Assembly: GCA_963750255.1 (NCBI GenBank)
Contig: CAVVPZ010000005.1
Span: 62,001 to 126,000, forward strand
Direction of reading: 5' to 3'
Origin: DATLED01 sp963750255
Lineage (GTDB): Bacteria > Actinomycetota > Acidimicrobiia > Acidimicrobiales > CADCTF01
Length of the DNA: 64,000 nucleotides
A program made the translations under genes and the position numbers. The notes beneath the pieces are model-generated. The model was not told where the DNA came from and did no database searches. It worked only from the letters and a program-made list of their open reading frames with translations. This document shows positions 38,245 to 46,441 of the stretch, one piece after another; positions within the stretch are counted from its first letter, which is position 1, and each line of letters begins with the position of its first letter.

Positions 38245-38757
38245 GTGCCCGTCACCCGCCTCAACCACGCCGTGCTCTACGTTCGCGACGCCGCCCGCAC
38301 GGCGGAGTTCTTCTCCGACGTGATGGAGTTCCGTGCCGTGGCCACGATGCCGGGTGGGGTCTTCCTCCAGGCCGCCGCCTCCACCAACGACCACGACCTC
38401 GCGTTGTTCAGCATCGGCGACGATGCTGCGGGGTCAGCCGCCGGCCGGGGGTCGGTCGGCCTCTACCACCTGGCCTGGGAGGTCGACACCTTGGCCGAAC
38501 TCCAGCGCATCGAGGGTCGGCTCCGACACGCTGGCGCTCTGGTCGGTGCGAGCGACCACTCGACGACGAAGAGCCTCTACGCCAAGGACCCCGACGGCCT
38601 CGAGTTCGAGGTGTGCTGGGTCGTTCCCGCCGCCCACATCGACGACGACGTCATCGCCAACAAGACCCGCATCCGTCCGCTCGATCTCACCGCTGAGGTC
38701 GCTCGGTACGGCGCCGACACCCGGGGCGGCGTCGGCATCTCGATTCCCACCGCCTGA
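38245..38757 (+). CDS. VOC family (glyoxalase/extradiol dioxygenase-like) protein
   Basis: 170 residues from a GTG at 38245. Two beta-alpha-beta-beta-beta modules are recognisable: LNHAVLYVRDAARTAEFF and VGLYHLAWEV...YAKDPDGLEFEVCW. The metal ligands expected of catalytic members are visible as His8, His75 and Glu122. The closest pattern is catechol 2,3-dioxygenase-like VOC proteins, but substrate cannot be assigned. It is the only plus-strand gene inside an otherwise minus-strand phosphatidylinositol mannoside cluster, with about 85 bases upstream that hold small hairpins. Confidence 0.82.
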   Translation: MPVTRLNHAVLYVRDAARTAEFFSDVMEFRAVATMPGGVFLQAAASTNDHDLALFSIGDDAAGSAAGRGSVGLYHLAWEVDTLAELQRIEGRLRHAGALVGASDHSTTKSLYAKDPDGLEFEVCWVVPAAHIDDDVIANKTRIRPLDLTAEVARYGADTRGGVGISIPTA

Positions 38758-38783
38758 GGCGGCCGACCCGCTCGACGCAGCGC

Positions 38784-39795
38784 TCAGCCGGCGAGGTCGT
38801 AGTCGCTGGGCCAGTTGGGCTGCAGCAGGTGCCATTGCTCAGGGGCCCGACGGATGAGGGCCTCGAGCTCGTGGGCCAGCACCTGGGTGATGCGGCCCAC
38901 GTCGGCCCGCAGGCCGGCGCCAGAGCGCTCTACGGGGATCGGCGGGCGCACGATTCCGTGGTGTCCGCTGCCCTCGAAGTAGACCGCCGTCGGCAACAGC
39001 ACCGCTCCGGTTCGCAGCGCCAGGGTGGCGGGACCAGCCGGCATGCGTCGTGCGCTCGCCGAAGAAGTCGACCTCGACTCCGGTGCGGGCGAGGTCGCGA
39101 TCACACACCAGTCCCACGAGCTCGTTGCGCCGCAGGGCGCCGAGCACGGCGGCGGCCGCGTCGGGGCCATGCGACACGACCGTCAAACCGACGCGGCGGC
39201 GCAACTCGGCGAACCACTCGAAGAGCTCCGGCGGCTCGAGGGCCTCCACCACGACGGTGGCGGGATAACCGGCCGAGGCGAACCAGGCTCCGCCGAAGTC
39301 CCACCCGCCGAGATGGGGCAGCGCCATGATGACCCCGCGACCGGCGGCGAGGCCGTCCTCGACGTGGCGGACACCTTCCCACGACATGCCCGCCTCCAGG
39401 GCGAGGCGATCGGTACGCGAAAGCCGGAACGACTCCATCCAATAGCGGGCATAGCTGTCGAAGGCTGCGAGGACCTTGCCGTCGAGTTCCCGTGGCGAAA
39501 GCGAGCCCCCGTAGACCCGCTGCAGGTGACGGCGGATCATCGTCCGCCTCCCCTTCAACCCGACCGCGAAGGGGACACTGAGACTCTTGGCCACCAAGGT
39601 GGCGATCGGCCCCGGGAGCGCATTGGCCACCGCCGCCCCGGCCCGATAGCCGAAGAAGGCGGCCCGCTGCCCGTTCGAGCTCAGGGTCGGCGGCCGCCGG
39701 CCCGGCGACGCCACGCCTGCGGCACGCGACGGCGGGGTCGCGGCTCCCGCGGCGAGAGGCGCTGTTGCGCCAGTCGGTGACGGACCGGGCGCCAC
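38784..39795 (-). CDS. patA: Phosphatidylinositol mannoside acyltransferase (LpxL/HtrB family), frameshifted
   Basis: Acylates phosphatidylinositol mannosides at the membrane. The frame shows RTMIRRHLQRVYG, YWMESFRLSR and the HX4D catalytic motif in ALPHLGGWDFGGAWF. ELVGLVCDRDL and VDFFGERT follow. At about 39,045 the reading shifts to MPAGPATLALRTGAVLLPTAVYF and ends QPNWPSDYDLAG. The start is uncertain: a GTG at 39795 is the longest choice, but the first 35 residues are Pro/Ala-rich and unlike the family, so translation may begin further in. It lies directly after pgsA. Confidence 0.85.
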
Positions 39796-40462
39796 TGCGG
39801 CCCGAGCTGGCGCCCGACTCTCGCCACGCCCGCCAACGTTCGCCCAGCTCGTTGGCCGGACGCTCGGGCATCTCGATGCTGGCCTGCTTCCAGACCTTCA
39901 CGAACCGCTGGCCGGCGGTGAGGAGCGTGAGCACGCCAGCATCACCCAGAGCACGGCGACGAGGAGCACGGCGAACAGGCAGGCCGACGGCGAGCAGCGA
40001 TGATGCGCTCGGCCCGCTCCATGAGGCCGCCCTTGGCGTCGAAGCCCGAGCGACTCGGCCTTGGCCCGCTCGTAGGAGATCAGCGTCGAGGCGCCCGAGC
40101 ACGGCGAAGGGCAGCATGGCGAGCGAGGCCGCCGCTGGCTGACGGCGAGGTACCAGGCGACGCCACCGAGCAGGAGGGCGTCGGTGACCCGGTCGGCGAC
40201 GGAGTCGAAGAACGCGCCCCGCGTCGACGCCGTGCCCGAGGCCTTGGCCACGGCTCCGTCGAGCAGGTCGGGGAGGGCGGCGAGACCCAACAGGACGAGG
40301 CCGACGAAGAGGTGCCCGATGCCGATGGCGACGGCGGTGGCGCCGGCCATGACGAGGCCGAGTGGCGGTCAGGTGGTCGGCCGTGATGCCGGTGCGGCGA
40401 AGGGCGTTGCCGACCGGCTTGACCCCTTGCTCCACGGTGGTCCGGAATCGTCCGTCGAACAC
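39790..40462 (-). CDS. pgsA: CDP-alcohol phosphatidyltransferase (phosphatidylinositol phosphate synthase), several frameshifts
   Basis: Makes phosphatidylinositol phosphate from CDP-diacylglycerol, the precursor for PimA. Reading starts at a GTG (40462), FDGRFRTTVEQGVKPVGNALRRTGITADHLT, and then changes frame. Next comes a segment with the family signature: DLLDGAVAKASGTASTRGAF continuing to FDSVADRVTD, the D-x2-DG...G-x3-D-x3-D motif with Lys in place of the usual Arg. Further frame changes between 40.25 and 39.9 kb precede a C-terminal LTAGQRFVKVWKQASIEMPERPANELGERWRAWRE (shown in part). The end is approximate because no stop is found before patA. The errors continue into the divergent fusA-like gene. 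Confidence 0.75.
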
Positions 40463-40628
40463 GGGTACGGGGCTCCTCGGAGAAGTGGTCCCCGTGCGAG
40501 TCCGGCAGGGGGCCGCGGGCGCAGGTTCCCCCTCCAGGGTACTGCAACCCCCGGGTAGGCTCGCCCATGCCGGGCTATGACCGATGTCACAGGCCGCCCC
40601 GATCGGAATCGTCGCACGGGGAGCTGCC

Positions 40629-42722
40629 ATGAACCGATTCCCTCCGCCGAAGATCCGCAACGTGGCCCTGGTGGGCCACGGCGGCGTCGGGAAGACCACC
40701 CTGGCCGAGGCGCTCCTCTTCGTCTCCGGAGCCGTCACCCGCCGGGCCGGGTCGAGGACGGCACGACCGTCTGCGACTTCGAACCCGAGGAGCACGCGCC
40801 GGGCCCTCTCGCTGGCGCCGTCGTTGGCCACCGTTCGAGCGCAAGGGCCACAAGGTCAACCTGCTCGACACGCCCGGGCTACGCCGACTTCGTGCGCCGA
40901 GGTCGCATGCCGCGCTGCGGGTCGCCGACCTCGCCGTGTTCGTCGTGAGCGCCGTCGAAGGCGTCGAGGTCCAGACCGAGGCCGTCTGGCGCGATGGCAG
41001 ACGACGCTCGGCGTGCCCCGCATGGTGTTCGTCAACAAGCTCGACCGCGAGCGCGCCGACTTCGACCGCACGCTCGAGCAGCTGCGGGACCGCTTCGGCG
41101 CCGGCGTCGCCCCGCTCGAGCTGCCCGATCGGCGACGAGGCCGGCTTCCGCGGCGTGGCCGACCTGCTCACCGACACCGCCATCGTCTACGACGACGGCA
41201 AGGCCACCACCACGCCGAGCCCATCCCCGACGACATGGCGGACCGCGAGCACGAGGTCCACGACAACCTGGTCGAGGGCATCGTCGTGGCCGACGACGCG
41301 CTCTGGAGCGCTACCTCGACGGCGACATGCCCGTCGGTCGAGGAGCTCGAGGACACGCTGGCCCGGGCGTCGACGCCGGCACCCGTGTTCCCCGTCGTGT
41401 GCGGCTCGGCACTCCGCGACGTCGGCGTCGACCGGCTGGCCGACTTCATCTGCGAGATCGGCCCGTCACCCGCTCGACCGCCCGCCCGTCATCGCCGAAG
41501 GCGCCGGCGACCTCCACGAGATCGCCGTCGACCCGAACGGGCCGCCGCTGGCCTTCGTGTTCAAGACCATCGCCGACCCCTACGTCGGCCAGGTCTCGCT
41601 GTTCAAGGTCGCTGTCGGGCACGATCCGGCCCGACGACCACCTCGTCAACACCCGCACCGGCGCCGACGAGCGGCTGCACGCCCTGTTCTCGCTGCGGGG
41701 CCGCGAGCAGGTCGGCCTCGACGAAGCCCAGGCCGGCGACATCGTCGGCGGTGGCGAAGCTCTCCGACACGGCACCGGCGACACGCTGGCCCCCAAGGGC
41801 ACGCCGGTGGTGTTGCGCCTTCTACGACTCACCCGCGCCCGTCCTCGCCGATCGCCATCGTGCCCCGCACCCAGGCCGACGAGGACAAGCTCGCGACCGT
41901 CCCTGCACCGCCTCGTCGAGGAGGACCCGTCGCTCGTCGTCGACCGCGACGACGAGACCCACCAGACCCTGCTGTCGCGGCATGGGCGAGACCCACCTCG
42001 CCGTCGCGCTCGAGCGGCTGGCGCGCAAGTTCGGCGTCGAGGTCGACACCGAGGACGGTGCGCGTCGCCGTACCGCGAGACGATCACGCGGCCGGCCGAG
42101 GCCGAGGGCACGCTACAAGAAGCAGGCCGGCGGCCACGGCCAGTTCGGCGTCGCGTCGATCCGCGTCGAGCCGCTCGAGCGCGGGCGCCGGCTTCGAGTT
42201 CGTCGACGCCGATCGTCGGCGGCGCCATCCCCCGCCAGTTCATCCCCGCCGTCGAGAAGGGCGTGCGACGAGGCGATGGACCGACGGCGGCGTCCACGGC
42301 TACCCGGTCGTCGACGTCAGGGTCGACCTGCTCGACGGCAAGTACCACGCCGTCGACTCGTCCGAGATGAGCTTCAAGATGGCCGGCTCGCTCGGCGTTC
42401 CGCGAGGCGTTGGCCAAGGCGACGCCCGTCGTGCTCGAACCGGTCTCCTGCGTCGACGTCACCGCGCCGTCGTCCCACCAGGGCGACGTGCTGGGCGATC
42501 TCAACGCCCGGCGGGGGCGGGTGCACAGGCACGAGCAGTTCGGCCGACGGTCCGGAGTCGACCGTCGAGGCCATGGTCCCGACGTCCGAGCTCGGCCGCT
42601 ACGCCGTCGACCTACGCTCGCTCACCGGCGGCCGTGGCCGGTTTCGGGCCCAACACGATCACGACGACCTCTTGCCGAGCCACCTCTACGACGCCGTCGC
42701 CCGGGCAGCCGAAGGCGGCTGA
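40629..42722 (+). CDS. fusA2: Elongation factor G-like GTPase (EF-G2), heavily frameshifted
   Basis: Starts at an ATG with GGGGAG six bases upstream (NRFPPPKIRNVALVGHGGVGKTTLAEALL). Stitching the three frames recovers a full EF-G-like protein of about 690 residues. It has G1 GHGGVGKTT, the G3 LLDTPGYADF segment, G4 VNKLDRERADFD, domain II (VNTRTGADERLH), GMGETHLAVALERL, domain IV (KKQAGGHGQFGVA, VDLLDGKYHAVDSSEMSF) and the C-terminal domain V. The match is to the second, mycobacterial-type EF-G (Rv0120c-like), whose role in translation is unclear. More than a dozen indels, mostly single inserted bases, break the frame every 20-100 bases. I judge this an assembly fault, not decay, because codon meaning is preserved between breaks. 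Confidence 0.85.
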   Translation: MNRFPPPKIRNVALVGHGGVGKTTLAEALLFVSGAVTRRAGSRTARPSATSNPRSTRRALSLAPSLATVRAQGPQGQPARHARATPTSCAEVACRAAGRRPRRVRRERRRRRRGPDRGRLARWQTTLGVPRMVFVNKLDRERADFDRTLEQLRDRFGAGVAPLELPDRRRGRLPRRGRPAHRHRHRLRRRQGHHHAEPIPDDMADREHEVHDNLVEGIVVADDALWSATSTATCPSVEELEDTLARASTPAPVFPVVCGSALRDVGVDRLADFICEIGPSPARPPARHRRRRRRPPRDRRRPERAAAGLRVQDHRRPLRRPGLAVQGRCRARSGPTTTSSTPAPAPTSGCTPCSRCGAASRSASTKPRPATSSAVAKLSDTAPATRWPPRARRWCCAFYDSPAPVLADRHRAPHPGRRGQARDRPCTASSRRTRRSSSTATTRPTRPCCRGMGETHLAVALERLARKFGVEVDTEDGARRRTARRSRGRPRPRARYKKQAGGHGQFGVASIRVEPLERGRRLRVRRRRSSAAPSPASSSPPSRRACDEAMDRRRRPRLPGRRRQGRPARRQVPRRRLVRDELQDGRLARRSARRWPRRRPSCSNRSPASTSPRRRPTRATCWAISTPGGGGCTGTSSSADGPESTVEAMVPTSELGRYAVDLRSLTGGRGRFRAQHDHDDLLPSHLYDAVARAAEGG

Positions 42723-42733
42723 TCGCTCGGGGC

Positions 42734-43268
42734 TCAGGAGGCGGTGGTTCGCCGCTGCTCGGCGGTGTACTCCGACCAGTCCTCGGGGTTGTCTTCGACG
42801 AAATGGGCGACGACCGAGCCGTCGACCCCGTCGACGAGCACGAGGCCACGCGACGCCGGCGGGTCCTCGGCTGAGTACAACAGGAGTCGCCAGGTCGGGC
42901 GACTCCGCAGGCCGCGCCATCCCAACTGGGCCGACGCGTGGCCGACGGCGAAGCCGACCTCTCGGCCGGCGGCGGCGAGGGCATCGGTCTGGTCGACGCG
43001 GAGGGGGTAGCCCGCGACGCCGTGGTACACGGCAATGGCAACGAGTACGACGCCAGCGCCGAGCAGTCCGCCGTTGACGAGCACGCCGTCACCGCGCGAC
43101 GAGCCAGAGGGCGACCAAGGCGAGGCCGACCGCGCCGTAGAGCATCCCCGGGATGCGGCGGCGCTTGTTGTCGGGGAAGGTGTACGGGCCGACGTAGCCG
43201 GCGGCATCGAGATCGTCCGGGAGGACGTCGCGATGCTCGGAGTCCGCGTCTGGCCGAGAGTCGTTCAC
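42734..43268 (-). CDS. Hypothetical membrane protein, frameshifted
   Basis: From a GTG at 43268 the frame reads a polar N-terminus, then AGYVGPYTFPDNKRRRIPG and a membrane helix (MLYGAVGLALVALWLVA). At about 43,105 one extra G shifts it. The other frame continues with a second helix (GGLLGAGVVLVAIAVYHGVAGY) and a soluble domain with LGWRGLRSRPTWRLLLYSAEDPP and FVEDNPEDWSEYT. The product would be about 178 residues with two membrane segments. I do not recognise the family. The start is weakly supported. It converges with fusA2. Confidence 0.6.
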
Positions 43269-43310
43269 CTCTTCATGATGGGGCCGGAGGTCGTTCTGCT
43301 ACAAAGCGGC

Positions 43311-44012
43311 ATGGCCCGCCCTGGCGATCCCTTCCCCCCGTCGGCGTGGTCGGCTCCCATCCCGTCGCCCGAGTCGAGGATGCTGGCCGCTTGGCACGAC
43401 CGACAGGCCTCCGACTACCGATTCGACTTCTGGACGGCGCTGGGCTGGACCCTCCTCACGTTCGGCGTCTTCGCTTACTACATCGCGTACCAGCTGTGTC
43501 GCCGGAGTCGCGATCACAACCTCCGCCGCCTTTCCCTCCTCGAGGCGAGCAACGAGATCGTGTGGGGGCGAGCGGTGGCCGCCGGGCGTTCGGAGGAGTT
43601 GCGGCCCGGGTTCGAGCGGATCGCCGGCCATCTGGGCGTTCTCCGCAAGCTGACCACCGAGTTCCGAGACCCGGCCATCTGGCTCGTGATCGTGCTGGCC
43701 TCGAGCGGCATCGGCCTCATCGTGCTCTACGTGCTCCTCGACCAAGATCTGGTACGACACTCGGCCGCCGAGGCCGCCGTCGAAGCCGAACTCGCGGCGC
43801 TGGCGCGCACGCTGGGCGCCCCACTGCCCTCCCTCACGACGGCGACGCCCAAGACCAACCACAACTACGGCGGACGCATCGCTGCGCTCCTTGCCACATG
43901 CGGCATCTACACGTACTGGTGGATGTTCGACCTCATGAGCGAAGGCAACCGCCACTTCGACGAGAACAGGGCCTGGGAGGACGCCGTCGTCCCAGTGCTG
44001 GCCGGCCGTTGA
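43311..44012 (+). CDS. Hypothetical integral membrane protein (DUF4234-like?)
   Basis: 233 residues from ATG 43311. Three hydrophobic segments are visible: FWTALGWTLLTFGVFAYYIAY (about residues 45-65), IWLVIVLASSGIGLIVLYVLL, and a C-terminal IAALLATCGIYTYWWMFDLM. Aromatic-rich helices followed by a short polar turn recall DUF4234 membrane proteins, but the match is only suggestive. The stop overlaps the start of the oxidoreductase gene (TTGA). It is divergent from the previous gene with a 42-base gap. No function can be assigned. Confidence 0.65.
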   Translation: MARPGDPFPPSAWSAPIPSPESRMLAAWHDRQASDYRFDFWTALGWTLLTFGVFAYYIAYQLCRRSRDHNLRRLSLLEASNEIVWGRAVAAGRSEELRPGFERIAGHLGVLRKLTTEFRDPAIWLVIVLASSGIGLIVLYVLLDQDLVRHSAAEAAVEAELAALARTLGAPLPSLTTATPKTNHNYGGRIAALLATCGIYTYWWMFDLMSEGNRHFDENRAWEDAVVPVLAGR

Positions 44013-45296
44013 GCAACTCGGCAGCGGTGATCCGGACGCCGTTGCGGATCAACGGAGCGACCATCCGCAACCGCCTGTACCGGGCTCCGGTGCTCGAGGG
44101 CGCCGGTGACGGCCCCGACGCCGCTGATCATGTACCAACAGCAGTTCGTGGAGAACGCCCGCCACGGGGTGGGACTCATCATTCAGGGCTCGTCGTGCCT
44201 CTTGCCCGAGGGCAGAACCTCACCGGGAATGACGACCGTCGACACCGAGGACAAGGTGCGGCGGTTGGCGCCGATGGTCGACGCCGTGCACGCCGCCGGC
44301 GCTGCCATCTTCCTGCAGGTCGGGCACGGTGGCATCTACGCGATGGAGGCGTGGCACGAGCCATACGCCTCCGAGCGGGCCGGACCGTTGCTGGCCGCCG
44401 CGCCGCTGCCATGGTTTCTTCGTCCCGTTTTCGCCGGTACACCGATACACGTGCTCAGCACCGACGAGGTGCACGGGCTAGCCCGCCGCTACGGCGACGT
44501 CGCCGCCTGGGCCCGCGCCGCAGGGTATGACGGCATCCAACTCGGCTCGGCGAACGCCAAACTGCTCGACCAGTTCCTCTCGCCCTTCTACAACCGCCGC
44601 ACCGACGAGTTCGGCGGCAGCCTCGAGGGTCGAGCGCGAATCCTGCGGCTCATCAGAGAGGCCGTGGCGGAGCGAGCCGGCGCCGACTACCCGTGCACGG
44701 TCAAGGTGCCGGCCGAGGTCGGCCCGCCGCTCGCACGCCACTCGACGGTTGACGATGCGTTGCGCCTCTGCGGGCTCGTGGAGGAGTGGGGCTTCGATGC
44801 CATCACGCCGGTGGAGGTGTCGGTCTTCCCCGACACCACGCTGTCCAGAGGGGGCGTCCCCGACTCGTTGTGGACCAACCCGGGTCTGGCTCGCCGCTTC
44901 CGGGCGGCCAGCCCGTCGGGCCTACGGCGATTCGCCATCGCCACGCAATCGCGCCTCGGTGCCCGGAGGGCGCCGTTCGTCCCGGTGTGGAACCGCGACC
45001 TCTTCACGGCCGCGAAAGCCGCGGCCTCCATCCCGGTGTTCGCCGTCGGCGGCATCCGCACCCGAGCCGAAGCCGACGAGATCCTCGATCACGGCCAGGC
45101 CGACATGGTGGGCGTAGGCCGACCCTTCTACGCCGAACCCGAACTCGCGGCCCGATTTCTCGGCGACGAGCGGTCATCGACCGAGGCGGGGTGGTGCGTC
45201 AACTCCAACCGTTGCGTCCCGGCCCAGATGCTCGGCCTCAAGGGCGGCTGCTACAACCCTGACGTCGTCCGCCGCCGGCGCGACGCCCGGCCGTGA
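44009..45296 (+). CDS. NADH:flavin oxidoreductase (old yellow enzyme family), frameshifted
   Basis: FMN-dependent TIM-barrel oxidoreductase. The N-terminal strand PLRINGATIRNRLYRAPVLEGAG lies in the first frame (TTG at 44009, overlapping the previous stop, or GTG at 44027). Near 44,100 the reading moves to the frame with QQQFVENARHGVGLIIQG, FLQVGHGG, YDGIQLGSANAKLLDQFLSP, YNRRTDEFGGSLEGR, VFAVGGIRTRAEADEIL and DMVGVGRPFYAEPELA. The C-terminus has cysteines (WCVNSNRC, GGCYNP), as in members with an iron-sulfur or regulatory Cys pair. It lacks the second flavin/NAD domain of 2,4-dienoyl-CoA reductases. The substrate is unknown. Confidence 0.85.
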
Positions 45297-46075
45297 CGTT
45301 GCCCGTCGGCGGGCCGCCCGTCAAGCCGCCCCGCCGCGGCTGCCTGATCGCTGCGATCATCGCCGCCGGGGTGTTCGTGATGTTGCTCGTCATCGCCGCC
45401 ACCGCCGTGTGGTTCGTCGGCCGTCGCGTGACGTCGGGTCTCTCCGACGTCGGCGAAGCCATCGTGGCCGACGCCGGGGTCGACCCCGCCGCGCCAGGTG
45501 CCGGCAAGGGGGTCCACCTCGTCGAGGTCGGCACCTCCGTCGACCTGTCGGGACTTTCTGCCGAGGTTGCCGGCTTCGAGCGGGTCGACGATCGCGTCGT
45601 CGTCCACGTTCGCCTGCGCAACGTCATCGGTCGTGATCGCCAGTATTCCGGCGCCGAGTTCCGGCTCCAGTCCCCGAGCCGCGCCATCGTCCTCCCGAGC
45701 GACGTCGACCGCTCCGCGTTCGTGACGCTGGCCGCCGGCCAAGCGATCGACCTCGACCTCTCCTATCTCGTCGGCGCCCCCGGACGCCACTACCTCATCT
45801 GGCGGCCGTCGACGCTGTCCCTCGACCGGGCGGTGCTGGCCGCTCGACCCGTGACCCTCGCCGTTGCAGTGGCCGATCGGGTCGCCGCATCGGCCAGAAC
45901 AACGGCATTCGACGAGCCGTTTCGGCCACATCAACGCCCGGGTTCGGTGGGCCAGGAGGCGCGGAGTTTGGTCCATGTGGCATCGAGCGACTCAGGGAGC
46001 ACGCGGGTCTCGGCCACCGAGGTCATGAAATTGGTATCGCCGTTCCATCGGGGCAGCACGTGCACATGGCAATGA
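45293..46075 (+). CDS. Membrane-anchored DUF4352-like protein
   Basis: 260 residues if read to the stop, with a GTG start overlapping the preceding gene (GTGA). A membrane helix (CLIAAIIAAGVFVMLLVIAATAVWF) follows a short basic cytoplasmic end. The external domain has VGTSVDLSGLSAEVAGFERV, VVHVRLRNVIGRDRQYSGAEFRL and FVTLAAGQAIDLDLSYLV, the immunoglobulin-like pattern of DUF4352 domains. The last 50 or so residues (from about 45,930) overlap the convergent HIT gene and are low quality, so the true end may be earlier and lost to an indel. Confidence 0.68.
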   Translation: MTLPVGGPPVKPPRRGCLIAAIIAAGVFVMLLVIAATAVWFVGRRVTSGLSDVGEAIVADAGVDPAAPGAGKGVHLVEVGTSVDLSGLSAEVAGFERVDDRVVVHVRLRNVIGRDRQYSGAEFRLQSPSRAIVLPSDVDRSAFVTLAAGQAIDLDLSYLVGAPGRHYLIWRPSTLSLDRAVLAARPVTLAVAVADRVAASARTTAFDEPFRPHQRPGSVGQEARSLVHVASSDSGSTRVSATEVMKLVSPFHRGSTCTWQ

Positions 46076-46440
46076 CCCGGCACGCCGGCGCCGGCCGCTC
46101 GGCCGAGGTTGGCGCCGACGTTGATGCCCTCGGGGTCGTAGGCCGCCTTGAGGGCGACGACGGCGCCGGTGACCGCGGCCCAGAGTTCTGCTGCTGCCTC
46201 GCCGAGTTGCTCGAGGTCGGCGACATGAGCAGTCGGCATCACCATGAGGTGGCCGCTCGTGTAGGGATAGGCGTTGAGGATCGCCACGACTCCAGCGCCC
46301 CGCCAGACGACCTTGGTGACGGCGTCGGCCTCGCCACTGGACAGGATGCGACAGAACACGCACGCCGGCCCGGACGAGTTCTCGGTCGCCGAGGCGACGT
46401 AGTCCGACCGCCACCCGGCCCAGAGTCGATCGAGCGTCAC
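45931..46440 (-). CDS. HIT family AP4A phosphorylase-like protein
   Basis: 169 residues with a GTG start one base after thrS. The family features are LWAGWRSDYV, CVFCRI (with a zinc-type Cys pair), NAYPYTSGHLMVMP and the histidine triad GHCHVHVLPRWNGDTNFM. This pattern and the position next to thrS match mycobacterial Rv2613c, a diadenosine tetraphosphate phosphorylase (recalled, not searched). It probably recycles AP4A. It is translationally adjacent to thrS. Confidence 0.88.
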   Translation of the reverse strand: MTLDRLWAGWRSDYVASATENSSGPACVFCRILSSGEADAVTKVVWRGAGVVAILNAYPYTSGHLMVMPTAHVADLEQLGEAAAELWAAVTGAVVALKAAYDPEGINVGANLGRAAGAGVPGHCHVHVLPRWNGDTNFMTSVAETRVLPESLDATWTKLRASWPTEPGR

Positions 46441-46441
46441 G

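Noticed and set aside
38160..38245. Hairpins GCCCTG/CAGGGC and GCGG/CCGC before the VOC gene as a regulatory RNA
   Set aside because: Stems are short, common in high-GC spacers, and match no known leader element.
40600..42750. Horizontal transfer of the EF-G2 segment, suggested by its abrupt change in quality and very GC-rich codons
   Set aside because: The gene is normal for actinobacteria and the change is in error density, better explained by uncorrected sequence than by transfer.
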